Source: Clavelina lepadiformis
Lineage: Eukaryota > Chordata > Ascidiacea > Aplousobranchia > Clavelinidae
DNA: 64,000 nt
NCBI RefSeq assembly: GCF_947623445.1
Contig: NC_135245.1
Location: 4,657,501-4,721,500 of the forward strand
Direction of reading: 5' to 3'
A model generated the notes under the pieces. It saw only the letters and a program-made list of their open reading frames with translations, was not told the DNA's origin and did no database searches. This document shows positions 1 to 10,860 of the stretch, in pieces (the first letter of the stretch is position 1; every line of letters begins with the position of its first letter). A program made the translations under genes and the position numbers.

Positions 1-429
1 ACGCGTACATTTGACATCATTCATAATACACATCATTCTTTTCCCATGCATCTACTGATGAACTCGAATCCATATAGAGAAGATAGCACAGGGAAGTATT
101 AGCCACGTAACGGTTTGGTAATTTCACAACGATGGAGCTCTACACAAACACCTTACTTATAGTTATAGATGTGATATAACAAAGATATAACAATCACCCC
201 TCCAATATTTATGCTAAGTATTTTCAAAAACTTTCATAATTCAGTCCTTCCGGTGGGCGCCGTATGCGTGATCATTGGCGCAGCTGGGAGTTGTCATCTG
301 CACGGTTTTGTCGTGTTCAATTCGTAGCAGGATGCTGTCGAGTCTCATTCGTTACGCTATCCGTGTTAGGAGTACTTTAATACCTATTTGATTCTTCCTT
401 GGTGCTCTCGCGGGGGTCGACGTGGACTT

Positions 430-1025
430 GTGGTGAACCTAATTGAATGTAAAGCTTCTAAAATAACAGATTCCCATTGCGTTATGGGTAAATTTTGCAA
501 CTTCAATAGTTTTCCAAACAATGGAGTTATAAAGTTCGCATTGATCGTTTCCTTTAGGCTTGTTCATAGAAGTTCGACTTCTAGAAATACCTTTGTTGTG
601 AAGAAATGATCGTAATTCTCGCGACATGACCGCCATCCCTTGGTCGGAATGAATGCAGTTTGGTAGTCTGACGATAGAAAACAACTGGTTTAGACAAATC
701 ACTACTGTTTTGGCCGTAAAGTTACTGCAGAGAAAAGCGGAAGGGAAGCGTAAGTATTCGTTAATAACGGTAAGCAAGTACCTGTTTCTTTAGGAAATAG
801 AAAAACTGCATATTCTACGCCCAGGCGTTCAAACGGTTGAGTTGCTTTGATGAGTGGCACGTTTCTTGGTTTGTAGTAGCGGGGATTCACTCGAGCGCAA
901 CAACTGGCATGAAGTAGTCAATTTTCTAAGATCCTCAACAAAATATGTAAGTCTTTACTGCTAATGAACTGAACCATCTTTGTCATCCCCGGATGACTCA
1001 GGGAATTAGGCATTTCAAGAATTTC
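430..1025 (-). pseudogene. Ty3/gypsy-type retrotransposon integrase remnant
   Basis: Reading the minus strand, three pieces of one integrase appear in order. A degraded HHCC zinc-binding part comes first (LSHPGMTKMVQF, then a stop, then LLHASCCARVNPRYYKP). The junction to the catalytic core follows (LIKATQPFERLGVEY). The core comes last (VINEYLRFPSAF, then IHSDQGMAVMSRELR, then PKGNDQCELYN and VWKT). HSDQG, P-GN-Q-E-N and VWKT are hallmarks of Ty3/gypsy integrases. An in-frame stop lies near 920 and a frame change near 770, so this is a dead copy. No reverse transcriptase or LTR was recognised next to it; the foldback element begins about 240 bp further on. Confidence 0.85.
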
Positions 1026-1261
1026 CTATCTACAACCGCTGCAAAGTATGATCTACTTAACACATCAGGAACTGCGTTTGAATTTTTTATAGACGAAGAC
1101 CGGTGAACAGCACAATTGTTTTGGAGGTTTAAAATTTATTTATTGTTTTCCTAAAAATGCTTTGGGTGAGTCGGAGTAGTCAAAGTATAAGACGTCACCA
1201 TAGTGTCTGCTTTGGTTAACCTTAACCGCGCATTTTCAAGGTTGCGTTTACAGGGTGCAGA

Positions 1262-1270
1262 AAGATACTC
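1262..1270 (+). repeat. 9-bp target-site duplication, left copy
   Basis: AAGATACTC lies directly outside the left end of the foldback element and recurs exactly at 6,084-6,092 outside the right end. Confidence 0.85.
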
Positions 1271-1528
1271 GGCACTGGGTAAAACCTGGACACGACGCAA
1301 TCCGCGGATCGTCCATGGACGGTTGAAAATGGACGATTTTTGCGTAAGCGTCCATGGATGTTTTTACGCAAAACCGACGTTTTCCCTTAGTCGTCCATGG
1401 ACGGTTGTTGAAATAGGGTTAAATCAGTTCTTTTTTAACAAAGCGTCCACGGGTGGTTTTTAGGATAAGTTTAAAGCAGTGTTTTCGAGATTGTCCATGG
1501 ACGGTTGAAAATGGACGATTTTTGCGTA

Positions 1529-2112
1529 AGCGTCCATGGACGATTTTAGAAAAAGCTTAAATAGCGGATAAGGGAAAGCGTCCATGGACGATTTTAGGAA
1601 AAGCTTAAATAGCGGATAGGGGAAAGCGTCTATGGACGATTTTAGGAAAAGCTTAAATAGCGGATAAGGGAAAGCGTCCATGGACGATTTTAGGAAAAGC
1701 TTAAATAGCGGATAGGGGAAAGCGTCCATGGACGATTTTAGGAAAAGCTTAAATAGCGGATAGGGGAAAGCGTCCATGGACGATTTTAGGAAAAGCTTAA
1801 ATAGCGGATAGGGAAAGCGTCCATGGATGATTTTAGGAAAAGCTTAAATAGCGGATAGGGAAAGCGTCCATGGACGATTTTAGAAAAAGCTTAAATAGCG
1901 GATAGGGAAAGCGTCCATGGACGATTTTAGGAAAAGCTTAAATAGCGGATAGAGGAAAGCGTCAATGGACGATTTTAGGAAAAGCTTAAATAGCGGATAG
2001 GGGAAAGCGTCCATGGACGATTTTAGGAAAAGCTTAAATAGCGGATAGGGGAAAGCGTCCATGGACGATTTTAGGAAAAGCTTAAATAGCGGATAGGGGA
2101 AAGCGTCCATGG
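1529..2112. repeat. Left-arm minisatellite, about 12 units of 47-48 bp
   Basis: Near-identical units each carry the 10-bp palindrome GTCCATGGAC, then GATTTTAGGAAAAGC and TTAAATAGCGGATAGGG. Palindromes are spaced 47-48 bp apart, with small variations such as TCTATGG near 1,630. The same unit appears inverted in the right arm. Confidence 0.95.
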
Positions 2113-3247
2113 ACGGTTGTTGAAATAGGCTTAAACCAGTTCTTTTGCACCAAAGCGTCCATGGGTGGTTTTTAGGATAAGTTTAAAAAGTTTAAAGCAG
2201 TCCATGGATGGTTGAAAATGGACGATTTTTGCGTAAGCGTCCATGGACGCCTTTAGGATAAGCTGAAATAGCGAATATGATGAAAGTGTCCATGGACAGT
2301 TATTGGTTTCGAGATCGTCCATGCCCCATGGACACTTAAGAATGGCCGATTTTTGCGTAAGCGTACATGGACGATTACAGGATAAGCTGAAATAACGGAT
2401 ATGAGAAAAGTGTCCATGGACAGTTTTGGGATAGGCTAATTAGTGGATATGATGTAAGCGTCCAAGCATGAACAGTTTTGGGGTCATATGCTGAAATGAT
2501 GGGACATGCAAAGAGTAGACCTCGGTGGGTTTGGGATAGACATAAAAGATAGCCTAAATTGACCAGCAAAAGACAGAATGGGTAAACCTTGTTCATCATA
2601 TAATATATTAACTTAGGCAGATTTAACCATCATTGCATACAGTTTAGTTGGTATTATAAGTTGCAACTATTTTACCAGTGTAGTTAAACTATTTCGAACT
2701 GGGCAGCGGCAGATATCAGATTTTGGAGAAGTTTATTTTCAGTTTTACTGTGGTCTAGGCCAAATTTTGAACTATTTACTTTTAGCTTGATACTTCAACA
2801 CGACCATGATGATCTCTATCGTCGGTTCTTCGCATGACTTAAACCTGGCTCTGATTCCAAATCATTCAATCCCCTGTTTACAAAGCTAGCCTTTGTGCAG
2901 TTTTTTTTGTGACATATTTTTTATTGGTTTTTACATCATATTGCCCAAATTTCAAACTTTTTTCCAGTTTAAATAAAAAGACCTAGCGTCGTTAATGCAT
3001 TGCAGCTGAGTATCGAACACAAGCCATGCACAAAGTTTGCTCAATTGTTTCAGATGTTACTCTATGTTTCTACATTCAGATAAATGTCTACGAGCACACA
3101 GGTCCAGCAGTGCATAGTTTTATTTTTGTATAGTTCCTATTCTACAACCAAAAAACCATACATAAAAATTACTTAACTCAAACACAACTAGAAAATTTAA
3201 AATCACTTTTAAAATTCTAGGTGTTTTAATTTTGCACTCGTGGTTCC

Positions 3248-3480
3248 AAAATACTTTTTTCAAGGAATTACAGTCAGTCCCGGTACTCCGTACTTTTCGT
3301 GTGATTAGTTAAAATTTTAACAAGTATATGTTTAAAAAACACATGTTAATTACTCCTTAATAGCAATTGTAGCATCTGTTGATCTTTTTTAATCTAGAAG
3401 TGTCAAGCAAAATTGTGAACAAGTAACCTTTACCGCGGCAAATATTGCATTTACTGCATCATCTTTTACACGAAAAGTGC
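3248..3480. repeat. Dispersed repeat copy A (GGTACTCCGTACTTTT family)
   Basis: This stretch matches part of 10,490-10,860. Shared blocks include CAGTCCCGGTACTCCGTAC against GGTCCCGGTACTCTGTAC, ATCTTTTTTAATCTAGAA, and GTAACCTTTACCG. It lies in the interior of the foldback element, so it was either captured by the element or inserted into it. No coding capacity is seen. Confidence 0.7.
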
Positions 3481-4184
3481 TGTCTGTCCACCTCTTTGCA
3501 TAAGAGATCACTTCACAAGATTTAATTGTCTATATTGTTTTTTCAGATTGACCCATCGACAGTCTTTGTTGTCGATGGGTTCATCAGAATTGTGTCCCAG
3601 TGATACAGCATATGTCGCAGGAATATTTTTGCAGCACCTGCAAAAAAGAATAAAAGGATTAATACAAATTTTTGTGTTTGACGCAGAAGTGAATATAATC
3701 AATTTTAAGCAATACATGAAGAAATGAAATCGAGATTAGGTGTTACGCTGCTCACAGTTATAGTAAAATATGTACAATTTAACACATTAAGCTTGAGTGA
3801 TGATGAAAACAACTTGGTTAAAGTCTTCAATCACATAATTTAAAAAGTTTTTGGAATTGGACTTTATTCAGTCCCAGATTGGAAAGTTTGCTGTTCTTGG
3901 GTGAGAAATCCCCTCTGCAACATTATGAAAGAATAGTCATTATATGCCCAATTAATTTTATTCCTCCCCCGCGTTCACATTCAAATATTGAGTGAGTTTT
4001 TACTGGTTGGACGATGATGGTCACTTCTCTCCTGTCAACTCATCTTATAACAAAATTTGTCCATGGATGCTTTTTAAGCCCCTCCCAAAACAGTCCATGG
4101 ACACTTTATCAAATCCACTATTTCAGCCTATGCCATAACTTTCCATGGACACTTTCCTCATATCCGCTATTTAAGCTTCTCCTG

Positions 4185-4283
4185 CAATCGTCCATGGACG
4201 CTGACACAAAAATCGTCCATTTTCAACCGTCCATGGACGATCCGCGGATTGCGTCGTGTCCAGGTTTTACCCAGTCCCGTTTT
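4185..4283. repeat. Internal copy of the foldback right terminus
   Basis: The sequence from the palindrome through ATCCGCGGATTGCGTCGTGT and CAGGTTTTACCCAGTCCC repeats the true right end at 6,000-6,083. It sits inside the right arm and is followed at once by more arm subrepeats. This suggests a nested or internally rearranged arm. Confidence 0.85.
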
Positions 4284-4450
4284 TTAAGCCTATCTCAAAT
4301 CAGTCCATGGACACTACATCATATCCACTATTTAAGCTTATCCCATAACTGTCCATGGACACATTCATCATATTCACTATTTAAGCTTATCCTAAAATCG
4401 TCCATGGACGTTTTTTAAGCCTATCTCAAAACAGTCCATGGACACTACAT

Positions 4451-5227
4451 TATGGGAAATGGGTGTGGTGGATCAGTTTTTAGACTGGCCTAAACCAAGT
4501 CTGACTGTTTGACTCCGCTAATGATTGTTTTTGACTCCGTTGCGTTTACTGTCTCTATATTGCTTCTTAAATCAACACCAACTTCATAAAGTTTAGTTGT
4601 TATATTGTCCGAATAAGTTGTATCGAATTAGCAATATTTACACCATGATCCCACTTTCATAATAATTCAGTAATAACTTCAATTCAGCAGAACAAGGGAA
4701 ATAACTCAGAGAAGAGAGAATTTCCAAGAGAGCGATTTAAATCCAACACTTGTTTTATATACTAAAATATTGACCAATGAGCGAGTGCCAAATTAACTGC
4801 TATCACACGTGTACATGTGTCCATGTTATTCTAAGCTTTTCATCACAAAGAATTCAAATCGATTTACACCAGTACAGAAAACCACTTGACACACTTACTA
4901 CATCACATGTTGGTTTGAAACTACGATTGTGATTAAAGATACTAGAACAATACCTGCTACCATAAAACCACGTGTCGCATATATTGTACGTTATCTGAAC
5001 GTTTCATCAAGTACACTCAAACTTTACCCCGTGAAAACAATACTATTTGAAATACTTCAATCTGCGTCAATATGTCGGTTAGAATTCCTTGTTTGAATAA
5101 GAGCTTGCACGAAATACGAAGCTTTTGCAAACATTACATTATCTAAACTGGAGAAAAATACAAAAACTCATACAAAATGCCAATTTATATAAATTATTGC
5201 AATTATTAGGATATCACGAACGCTACA
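4451..5227. mobile_element. 777-bp insertion splitting the right arm; possible solo LTR
   Basis: Arm subrepeats stop at ...CACTACAT (4,450) and resume as ACATCATATCC (5,228). Restoring CACTACATCATATCC, a string seen elsewhere in the arm (for example near 5,365), implies an insertion with a 4-bp duplication (ACAT). The insert starts TATGGG and ends GCTACA, with no terminal inverted repeat and no open frame. A solo LTR is one reading; the exact boundaries and class are uncertain. Confidence 0.5.
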
Positions 5228-5523
5228 ACATCATATCCACTATTTAAGCCTATCCCATAACTGTCCATGGACACTTTCATCATATTCGCTATTTAAGCTT
5301 ATCCTAAAATCGTCCATGGACGTTTTTTAAGCCTATCTCAAAACAGTCCATGGACACTACATCATATCCACTATTTAAGCCTATCCCATAACTGTCCATG
5401 GACACATTCATCATATTCGCTATTTAAGCTTATCCTAAAATCGTCCATGGACGTTTTTTAAGCCTATCTCAAAACAGTCCATGGACACTACATCATATCC
5501 GCTATTTAAGCCTACTCCATAAC

Positions 5524-5822
5524 CGTCCATGGACGCTTTCCCCTATCCGCTATTTAAGCTTTTCCTAAAATCGTCCATGGACGCTTTCCTCTATCCGCTA
5601 TTTAAGCTTTTCCTAAAATCGTCCATGGACGCTTTCCCCTATCCGCTATTTAAGCGTTTCCTAAAATCGTCCATGGACGCTTTCCTCTATCCGCTATTTA
5701 AGCTTTTCCTAAAATCGTCCATGGACGCTTTCCCTTATCCGCTATTTAAGCTTTTCCTAAAATCGTCCATGGACGCTTTCCTCTATCCGCTATTTAAGCT
5801 TTTCCTAAAATCGTCCATGGAC
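5524..5822. repeat. Right-arm minisatellite, 6 units of 48 bp
   Basis: GTCCATGGAC recurs at exactly 48-bp intervals (5,524, 5,572, 5,620, 5,668, 5,716, 5,764, 5,812). The spacer is the reverse complement of the left-arm unit (CTATCCGCTATTTAAGC). Related but more diverged units extend over 4,050-4,450 and 5,228-5,523. Confidence 0.95.
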
Positions 5823-6083
5823 GCTTACGCAAAAATCGTCCATTTTCAACCGTCTATGGACGATCTCGAAAACACTGCTTTAAACTTATCCTAAAAACCA
5901 CCCGTGGACGCTTTGTTAAAAAAGAACTGATTTAACCCTATTTCAACAACCGTCCATGGACGACTAAGGGAAAACGTCGGTTTTGCGTAAAAACGTCCAT
6001 GGACGCTTACGCAAAAATCGTCCATTTTCAACCGTCCATGGACGATCCGCGGATTGCGTCGTGTCCAGGTTTTACCCAGTCCC

Positions 6084-6092
6084 AAGATACTC
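6084..6092 (+). repeat. 9-bp target-site duplication, right copy
   Basis: AAGATACTC is identical to 1,262-1,270. Confidence 0.85.
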
Positions 6093-6443
6093 TAGTTTTT
6101 CCTGTTGTATGGTTGCGGTTGAAAGGCCGAGTGACACTTGCTTTAACGAAAAAATACTGATAAATAGCATGTTCATCATTATTTTGTTGTTGTAGCACAA
6201 GGAGAGGCTTTTACTAGTAGGCCTACCTATGATTTGTGTAAGTTTTTATTTATTATTGCATTTTGTTTGATTCATTGACTGAACACAAGGACAACCCTAT
6301 CTGACACAACCAGGCCTTGATAACTGTTGCAATCTTTTGGATAATTCTTTGGAGTGGGATTAAGGCTCCAGTTACCAGTACGGTAACCCACTACTAGTTG
6401 ACCAGTGGAAAAGTGTTTAACCTTCTGTACTAAATGAACAAGA

Positions 6444-9014
6444 ATGGCAATATGGATAAATCAAATAAAGCAACCCATAGAAAGTTTCTATGAAACAAAA
6501 AAGTACCAATCTCTTCTTGAAAATGCATATGATCTGAAGACATTAATCTTACACTGTTATGGCTTGCCTGGCGCAGGAAAGTCAGAAACCTTGCTGAAAC
6601 TTGGAGCCATATTTCCACATAGGTTTACATCAGATGATAAAACTATAAAATGGCAGTTAAACTTCAAGTCTAGTAGTGATGATGAGCGGAAAGAGCTAAA
6701 ACAGCTTTTAGATGACATGAGGGCAAATTCCTATTTTCAAAATGACATCAAGTATCAGGAAATTATTAGAGGCATGGCAAATAACATTGCTGCCCCCTTT
6801 GTGGATGCACTGCAAGATTCGGGTGCTCATATTTTGCTAATCATTGAGGACAAACGTTGTGACACTAAGTTTCTGACCGACCTCATAAGATGTGTTTCAA
6901 ATCGTCAACCCACACAAAACAAATTTCACATTTATATGGCAACTCGTAAAAAATCTGCAGTGAGCAACTACATAGATTTATCGCAATGTCAACACACTAT
7001 ACAGGAAGAAATAAACGGGTTCGATCAAGAAGAAGGAATACGCTTTCTTCTGCAAGATTTTTCCGGTCTCCAAAGCTTACAGGTTGACAGAAAACCTGCA
7101 AAAGATTTGTTTCATAGATTTAGTGGCTCTCCGCTGGCACTCCAAATTGCCAAAGCTTACTGCAAAAAAAATCTTGTAACTTTGTCTGATTATCTTGAAT
7201 ACCTTGGTAAAGGATTGATTGGGAATGATGCCAAAGTCTTGGAAAAATATACTAAATCAACTATAGCAATTTTTGATGCCATAACAAAGCCTTTTGAAGT
7301 GCAAGAAAATTTGAACAAGGGTGCCATGGAAATTATGCTTTGGAAAGTTCTGTCCTGTTTGTCATACTTACACCATGATCGCATACCCCGCTCTATCATT
7401 GAGCGTTTATGTCAAGCATTTAGATCCACAGAAACCGATACAGTTGATCTTCAAAATAGGATTGACTCAGGAGAAATAATTACAAAGCTAATGGATTATG
7501 CAATGTGTAGCTTTAATATTACAGAGGGTCTTGTAACTTTTCATGAAGTAATAATGCATGCAGTGAGGCTCGCTCAAAGCAGAAATGGTCTAAAAGAGTT
7601 TAATGCCCTAAATTGTCTTGTATGTGTATTTTCTGGTCTTATTGTAAAAGATTTAAGACAAAAAGATACCTACTTTAAGATGTCGCAATTGATTCACCAT
7701 GGACAAGTATTACTTGACAATGTGAACCAGAACTTGTCTTTGTCAAAAGGAAATTTTTTTGAACATTTGTTAGTAAGAATGGTCGTTAGTCATCTTTATG
7801 AAACGTTTGGAGCAATCTTTTTGACTAGATCCGACGCAGTTCACAACCTAAGTGATAGATATTTTGAAAAAGCTTACAAGATCATTTGGAATGACAACGA
7901 CGATAACGACTGTCTATTAAAACCTATGGAAAGTGGTAGAACATTAGAAGAAATAGCTCATCGTGTTGTTGAACAATGCTATGAAGCTGGAAAGGAACTT
8001 CCACCTGAATTTATCACCAAATATGAGTCAAATATTCTTAACTTGAAAGATTGTGGTAAAAATGAAATAAATTTTTTGAAGAAAAACTGGACCCTAGACT
8101 CGTTCCAATTTGACAATATTGTTGAGCCTTCAACTACAACAACTAACACTTGTGACCAAATCAAACATCTCCGAAGAGGTGGTTTGTTCCTAAAAGAGTT
8201 ATGTCAACAGAAGGTGTTCTTTGCTGAGAGACTGGCTTCTATTTTACATAGTTGGAGCCGTGTTATTCTATATAAAGACTGTCCAGACGTAGAAGCCAGT
8301 GACATCTACCTGTGGAGATCTTCTCTGGCTAGAGCCATATGTGTAAAATGCCGTGAAATTCATAGAATAACTCTTCTTACAGAATATATAACGATACCAT
8401 CGGGTAAAATTCCAATAACCCTTAAAACCAAAAAGAGCGTTAGTGAGTTGTACAAGGTCAAAAGGTTCTGTGAAAAAGCACTTGATGCAAACAATGAGGG
8501 TGCCAACATTGAAATGTATGACCATGGATTAAAGAAAGAATACTATGGTGCAGCGCATCCCTTGAAAAGGATATCAATGTTGGGACATTTAGTCAGAATT
8601 TATTCAAGGCTTGTAAAGTGTGAGAGTGAAGATTTCAGAGAAATGGGAAACAAACAGTGTGCTATTCTTCTAACGATGGCAAATCAATACATCAATGAAT
8701 TAGCTAATGCTTGGATGTGGATTATTCATTGTGCCAAATACTATGCAGGTAGTGGACAACTTACAGCATCGTTAGAATGTTACAAAAATTACTTTAGTCA
8801 CAGACAACACATTAAAGAGTCATCTTCATACAATGGGCACTCATGGGCTGTATACAATTTTGCCAGAACAGTCCTAGTCGGAAAATGTCTGAAGTATCGA
8901 GATGAAGCAAAGACAAAATGTGTAGAAGTTCTTCAACGTTCTGAAGAAATTTCTCCAGAAATACGGCATAAAATTCAACAAAATTTAAAATGCTTAGATC
9001 AGCTTACTTTATAA
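6444..9014 (+). CDS. STAND/NB-ARC-type NTPase, NLR-like paralogue 1
   Basis: An 856-aa intronless coding region. The P-loop is GLPGAGKS (residues 40-47), Walker B is ILLIIED (about 130-136), and sensor 1 is HIYMATR (about 162-168). The GxP motif is GSPLAL (about 228-233) and an MHD-like TFHEV lies near 365. These are the ordered motifs of AP-ATPase/NB-ARC domains. The C-terminal half is helical, with TPR-like pairs near residue 755 onward (CAKYYAGSGQL, then LECYKNYF). No N-terminal effector domain (CARD, DEATH, TIR) or LRR is seen. The ATG at 6,444 follows an in-frame TGA at 6,435 and aligns with the start region of the paralogues, so it is the likely start; an upstream exon cannot be excluded. 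The foldback element ends only 361 bp upstream. It shares SYLHHDRIPR with paralogue 2. The precise role is unknown; an immune sensor is an inference from the family. Confidence 0.85.
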   Translation: MAIWINQIKQPIESFYETKKYQSLLENAYDLKTLILHCYGLPGAGKSETLLKLGAIFPHRFTSDDKTIKWQLNFKSSSDDERKELKQLLDDMRANSYFQNDIKYQEIIRGMANNIAAPFVDALQDSGAHILLIIEDKRCDTKFLTDLIRCVSNRQPTQNKFHIYMATRKKSAVSNYIDLSQCQHTIQEEINGFDQEEGIRFLLQDFSGLQSLQVDRKPAKDLFHRFSGSPLALQIAKAYCKKNLVTLSDYLEYLGKGLIGNDAKVLEKYTKSTIAIFDAITKPFEVQENLNKGAMEIMLWKVLSCLSYLHHDRIPRSIIERLCQAFRSTETDTVDLQNRIDSGEIITKLMDYAMCSFNITEGLVTFHEVIMHAVRLAQSRNGLKEFNALNCLVCVFSGLIVKDLRQKDTYFKMSQLIHHGQVLLDNVNQNLSLSKGNFFEHLLVRMVVSHLYETFGAIFLTRSDAVHNLSDRYFEKAYKIIWNDNDDNDCLLKPMESGRTLEEIAHRVVEQCYEAGKELPPEFITKYESNILNLKDCGKNEINFLKKNWTLDSFQFDNIVEPSTTTTNTCDQIKHLRRGGLFLKELCQQKVFFAERLASILHSWSRVILYKDCPDVEASDIYLWRSSLARAICVKCREIHRITLLTEYITIPSGKIPITLKTKKSVSELYKVKRFCEKALDANNEGANIEMYDHGLKKEYYGAAHPLKRISMLGHLVRIYSRLVKCESEDFREMGNKQCAILLTMANQYINELANAWMWIIHCAKYYAGSGQLTASLECYKNYFSHRQHIKESSSYNGHSWAVYNFARTVLVGKCLKYRDEAKTKCVEVLQRSEEISPEIRHKIQQNLKCLDQLTL

Positions 9015-9924
9015 TCACTGATTGATTTTTACTTGTCGTCTATTAGGAACGTATACATTGTGGTTTTTTACTTGCCAAATATTTGCAACAACTTTCAGAG
9101 ACTGGCCTAACATTCAGCAATTGGCAATAGTTAATTTTACAATTCCTAATACTACTCGTTAATTTACTTACGCCTTTCACTATTGTATGGATGGAGATGC
9201 ATTTTTATAACTAGGACAGAATAATAACACTGTACCGCCAGAATAAGTTTGAAATATTTCCATCGAACCAATTGTTAAAAATTAATCGAATTCATCATTT
9301 TCTGTATCTTTTCTATACTTAACTATATATGATCTTGGTCATACTCCAATAGTTTAATTTTGTTCTCATGTTGATCTTATTCCTTAGATGATATTATTTT
9401 ATTATATAACTCACCATAACAGGTGGCAATTTTATACTCTTCAATGAATTTATACCTCTATGAGCTATGTTTTACTTCTGTTTTATTTCCATTCAATTTC
9501 GTTTCACATTCTAAGTGCCGTTATAATAAAGCTTTAGATGCATTTTCTTTGCTTTTTGAGATATTATATTATCATCAATTTTGGCATTTTTGCATATCAT
9601 GTTTTCGATACATCATTTATTTCTTCATTGCTTCTGGGGAAGCGAGAAATAGTTTTTCTTGTCCAGTTTTACGTTGTCTTCAAGGTGTTAAATTTGTCGG
9701 CCAATATTTTTCAAAGTTTTTGCACTGACCTGTTTTGCATTAAATTGCTTGTTTTTATGCACCTGTAACAGGCAGTATGTTTCAAATACTTTAGCAAATA
9801 TTTTTGTCGTGTTTTGGTTAAGTTCATGTATGCGAATCATGGCACTCGTTTGTTGTAATAAAATCATGTCAACAGTCGATCTTGCTCCAAGTCAGTGCCT
9901 CATAATGTGGTCATTCTACTGGAG

Positions 9925-10181
9925 CAGTGGTTCTTAAACTGAGGGGCGCGAAAAATGACGACTCTGTATGAGTTATGAACTTATGACTAAACATGCTTTC
10001 ACAACCAAGGTGGACTGTTTCATTGGATGCTTTCACTGCTGGATTGATTACTTCACAACGAACCTCAATGGCTGTCGGTCGATTTGGTTTCCAAAAAGTG
10101 GCCCATTGATAAAAGTTGCAAATAAATTATTGGTTTTGGATTTTGCAACAGGATGGGGCGCAAGTCTGAAAAAGTGTTGAG
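9925..10181. mobile_element. Probable decayed hAT MITE
   Basis: The left end CAGTGGTTCTTAAACTG followed by AGGGGCGCG resembles hAT inverted repeats. A matching GGGGCGCAAGTCTGAAAAAG lies near 10,154-10,175, but the final bases of the right end are degraded, so no clean target-site duplication was found. Confidence 0.45.
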
Positions 10182-10489
10182 GTAAGTTAATGCATGTTTT
10201 TTTATAAATACAGCCTACCCAGGCAAAGTTTTTATAAAAAATACAAGCATTTGGTGACCTTAATAGCCAGCAACGTTTATTTACACTCGATCCTAGGTAT
10301 CTCCAGTGAAAAGACTATATTTATGAAAATACAATACAGGGTATTGCCCATTGCATTGCCTTTTTTATGCTAAAATCCAAAACATTCTTACTTTCTCACA
10401 TAATTCGAGTCCCCAACTAGCAGATTGCTAAACATAACTTAGCCTGATATCCATATAGGCAATACCGCGATACTATAGTACCGAATTAC

Positions 10490-10860
10490 TGTATCTCGTT
10501 ACTTTTTCGGTACCGATATAGGTACCGTCGGTACTTTTGAAAAAAGTATGGAATCTCCGTACCGAATTACTTTTTTCAAGAAAGTTCGGTCGGTCCCGGT
10601 ACTCTGTACTTTTCACGCGATAATTTCGAAACTTTAACAAATATGTTTTTAAAAATACATGTTAAATAATCCTTAATACTAATTTTAGGAACTTTTGATC
10701 TTTTTTAATCTAGAAATGTCAAGTAAAAATGCAAGTGATTAACGTCACATATGTTTTGATCTGGAGTAACCTTTACCGGGGCATAATAGCGGCAAACATT
10801 GGATTTGCAGCAGCATCTTTAAACACATAAAATACCGGTACCGAACTAATTTTTTAAAAT
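10490..10860. repeat. Dispersed repeat copy B (GGTACC-rich)
   Basis: The fullest copy of a repeat also seen at 3,248-3,480 and in part at 33,290-33,400. It opens with CAGTACCGAAT-like and GTACCG-rich sequence and ends TACCGGTACCGAAC, suggesting degenerate inverted ends. No open frame of note. Confidence 0.65.

Larger units (their letters stand above)
1271..6083. mobile_element. Foldback-type DNA transposon, non-autonomous, 4.8 kb
   Basis: The left end (GGCACTGGGTAAAACCTGG) and the reverse complement of the right end (GGGACTGGGTAAAACCTGG) match. The match continues for roughly 270 bp with only a few differences. Both arms then run into tandem 48-bp units in opposite orientation, and a perfect 9-bp duplication flanks the element. 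Long subrepeat-rich inverted repeats are typical of foldback elements; 9-bp duplications are typical of Mutator-like and FB elements, so I infer that affinity. The interior (about 2,600-4,010) holds no transposase reading frame, so movement would need an enzyme from elsewhere. The near-identical ends suggest a fairly recent insertion. Long open frames inside the arms are by-products of the 48-bp (16-codon) repeat and are not genes. Confidence 0.85.

Noticed and set aside
1460..2110. Open frames encoding repeated MDAFPYPLFKLFLKS peptides
   Set aside because: They arise because the 48-bp unit is a multiple of three; the mirror arm gives the same peptide, and no start context or homologue supports a gene.
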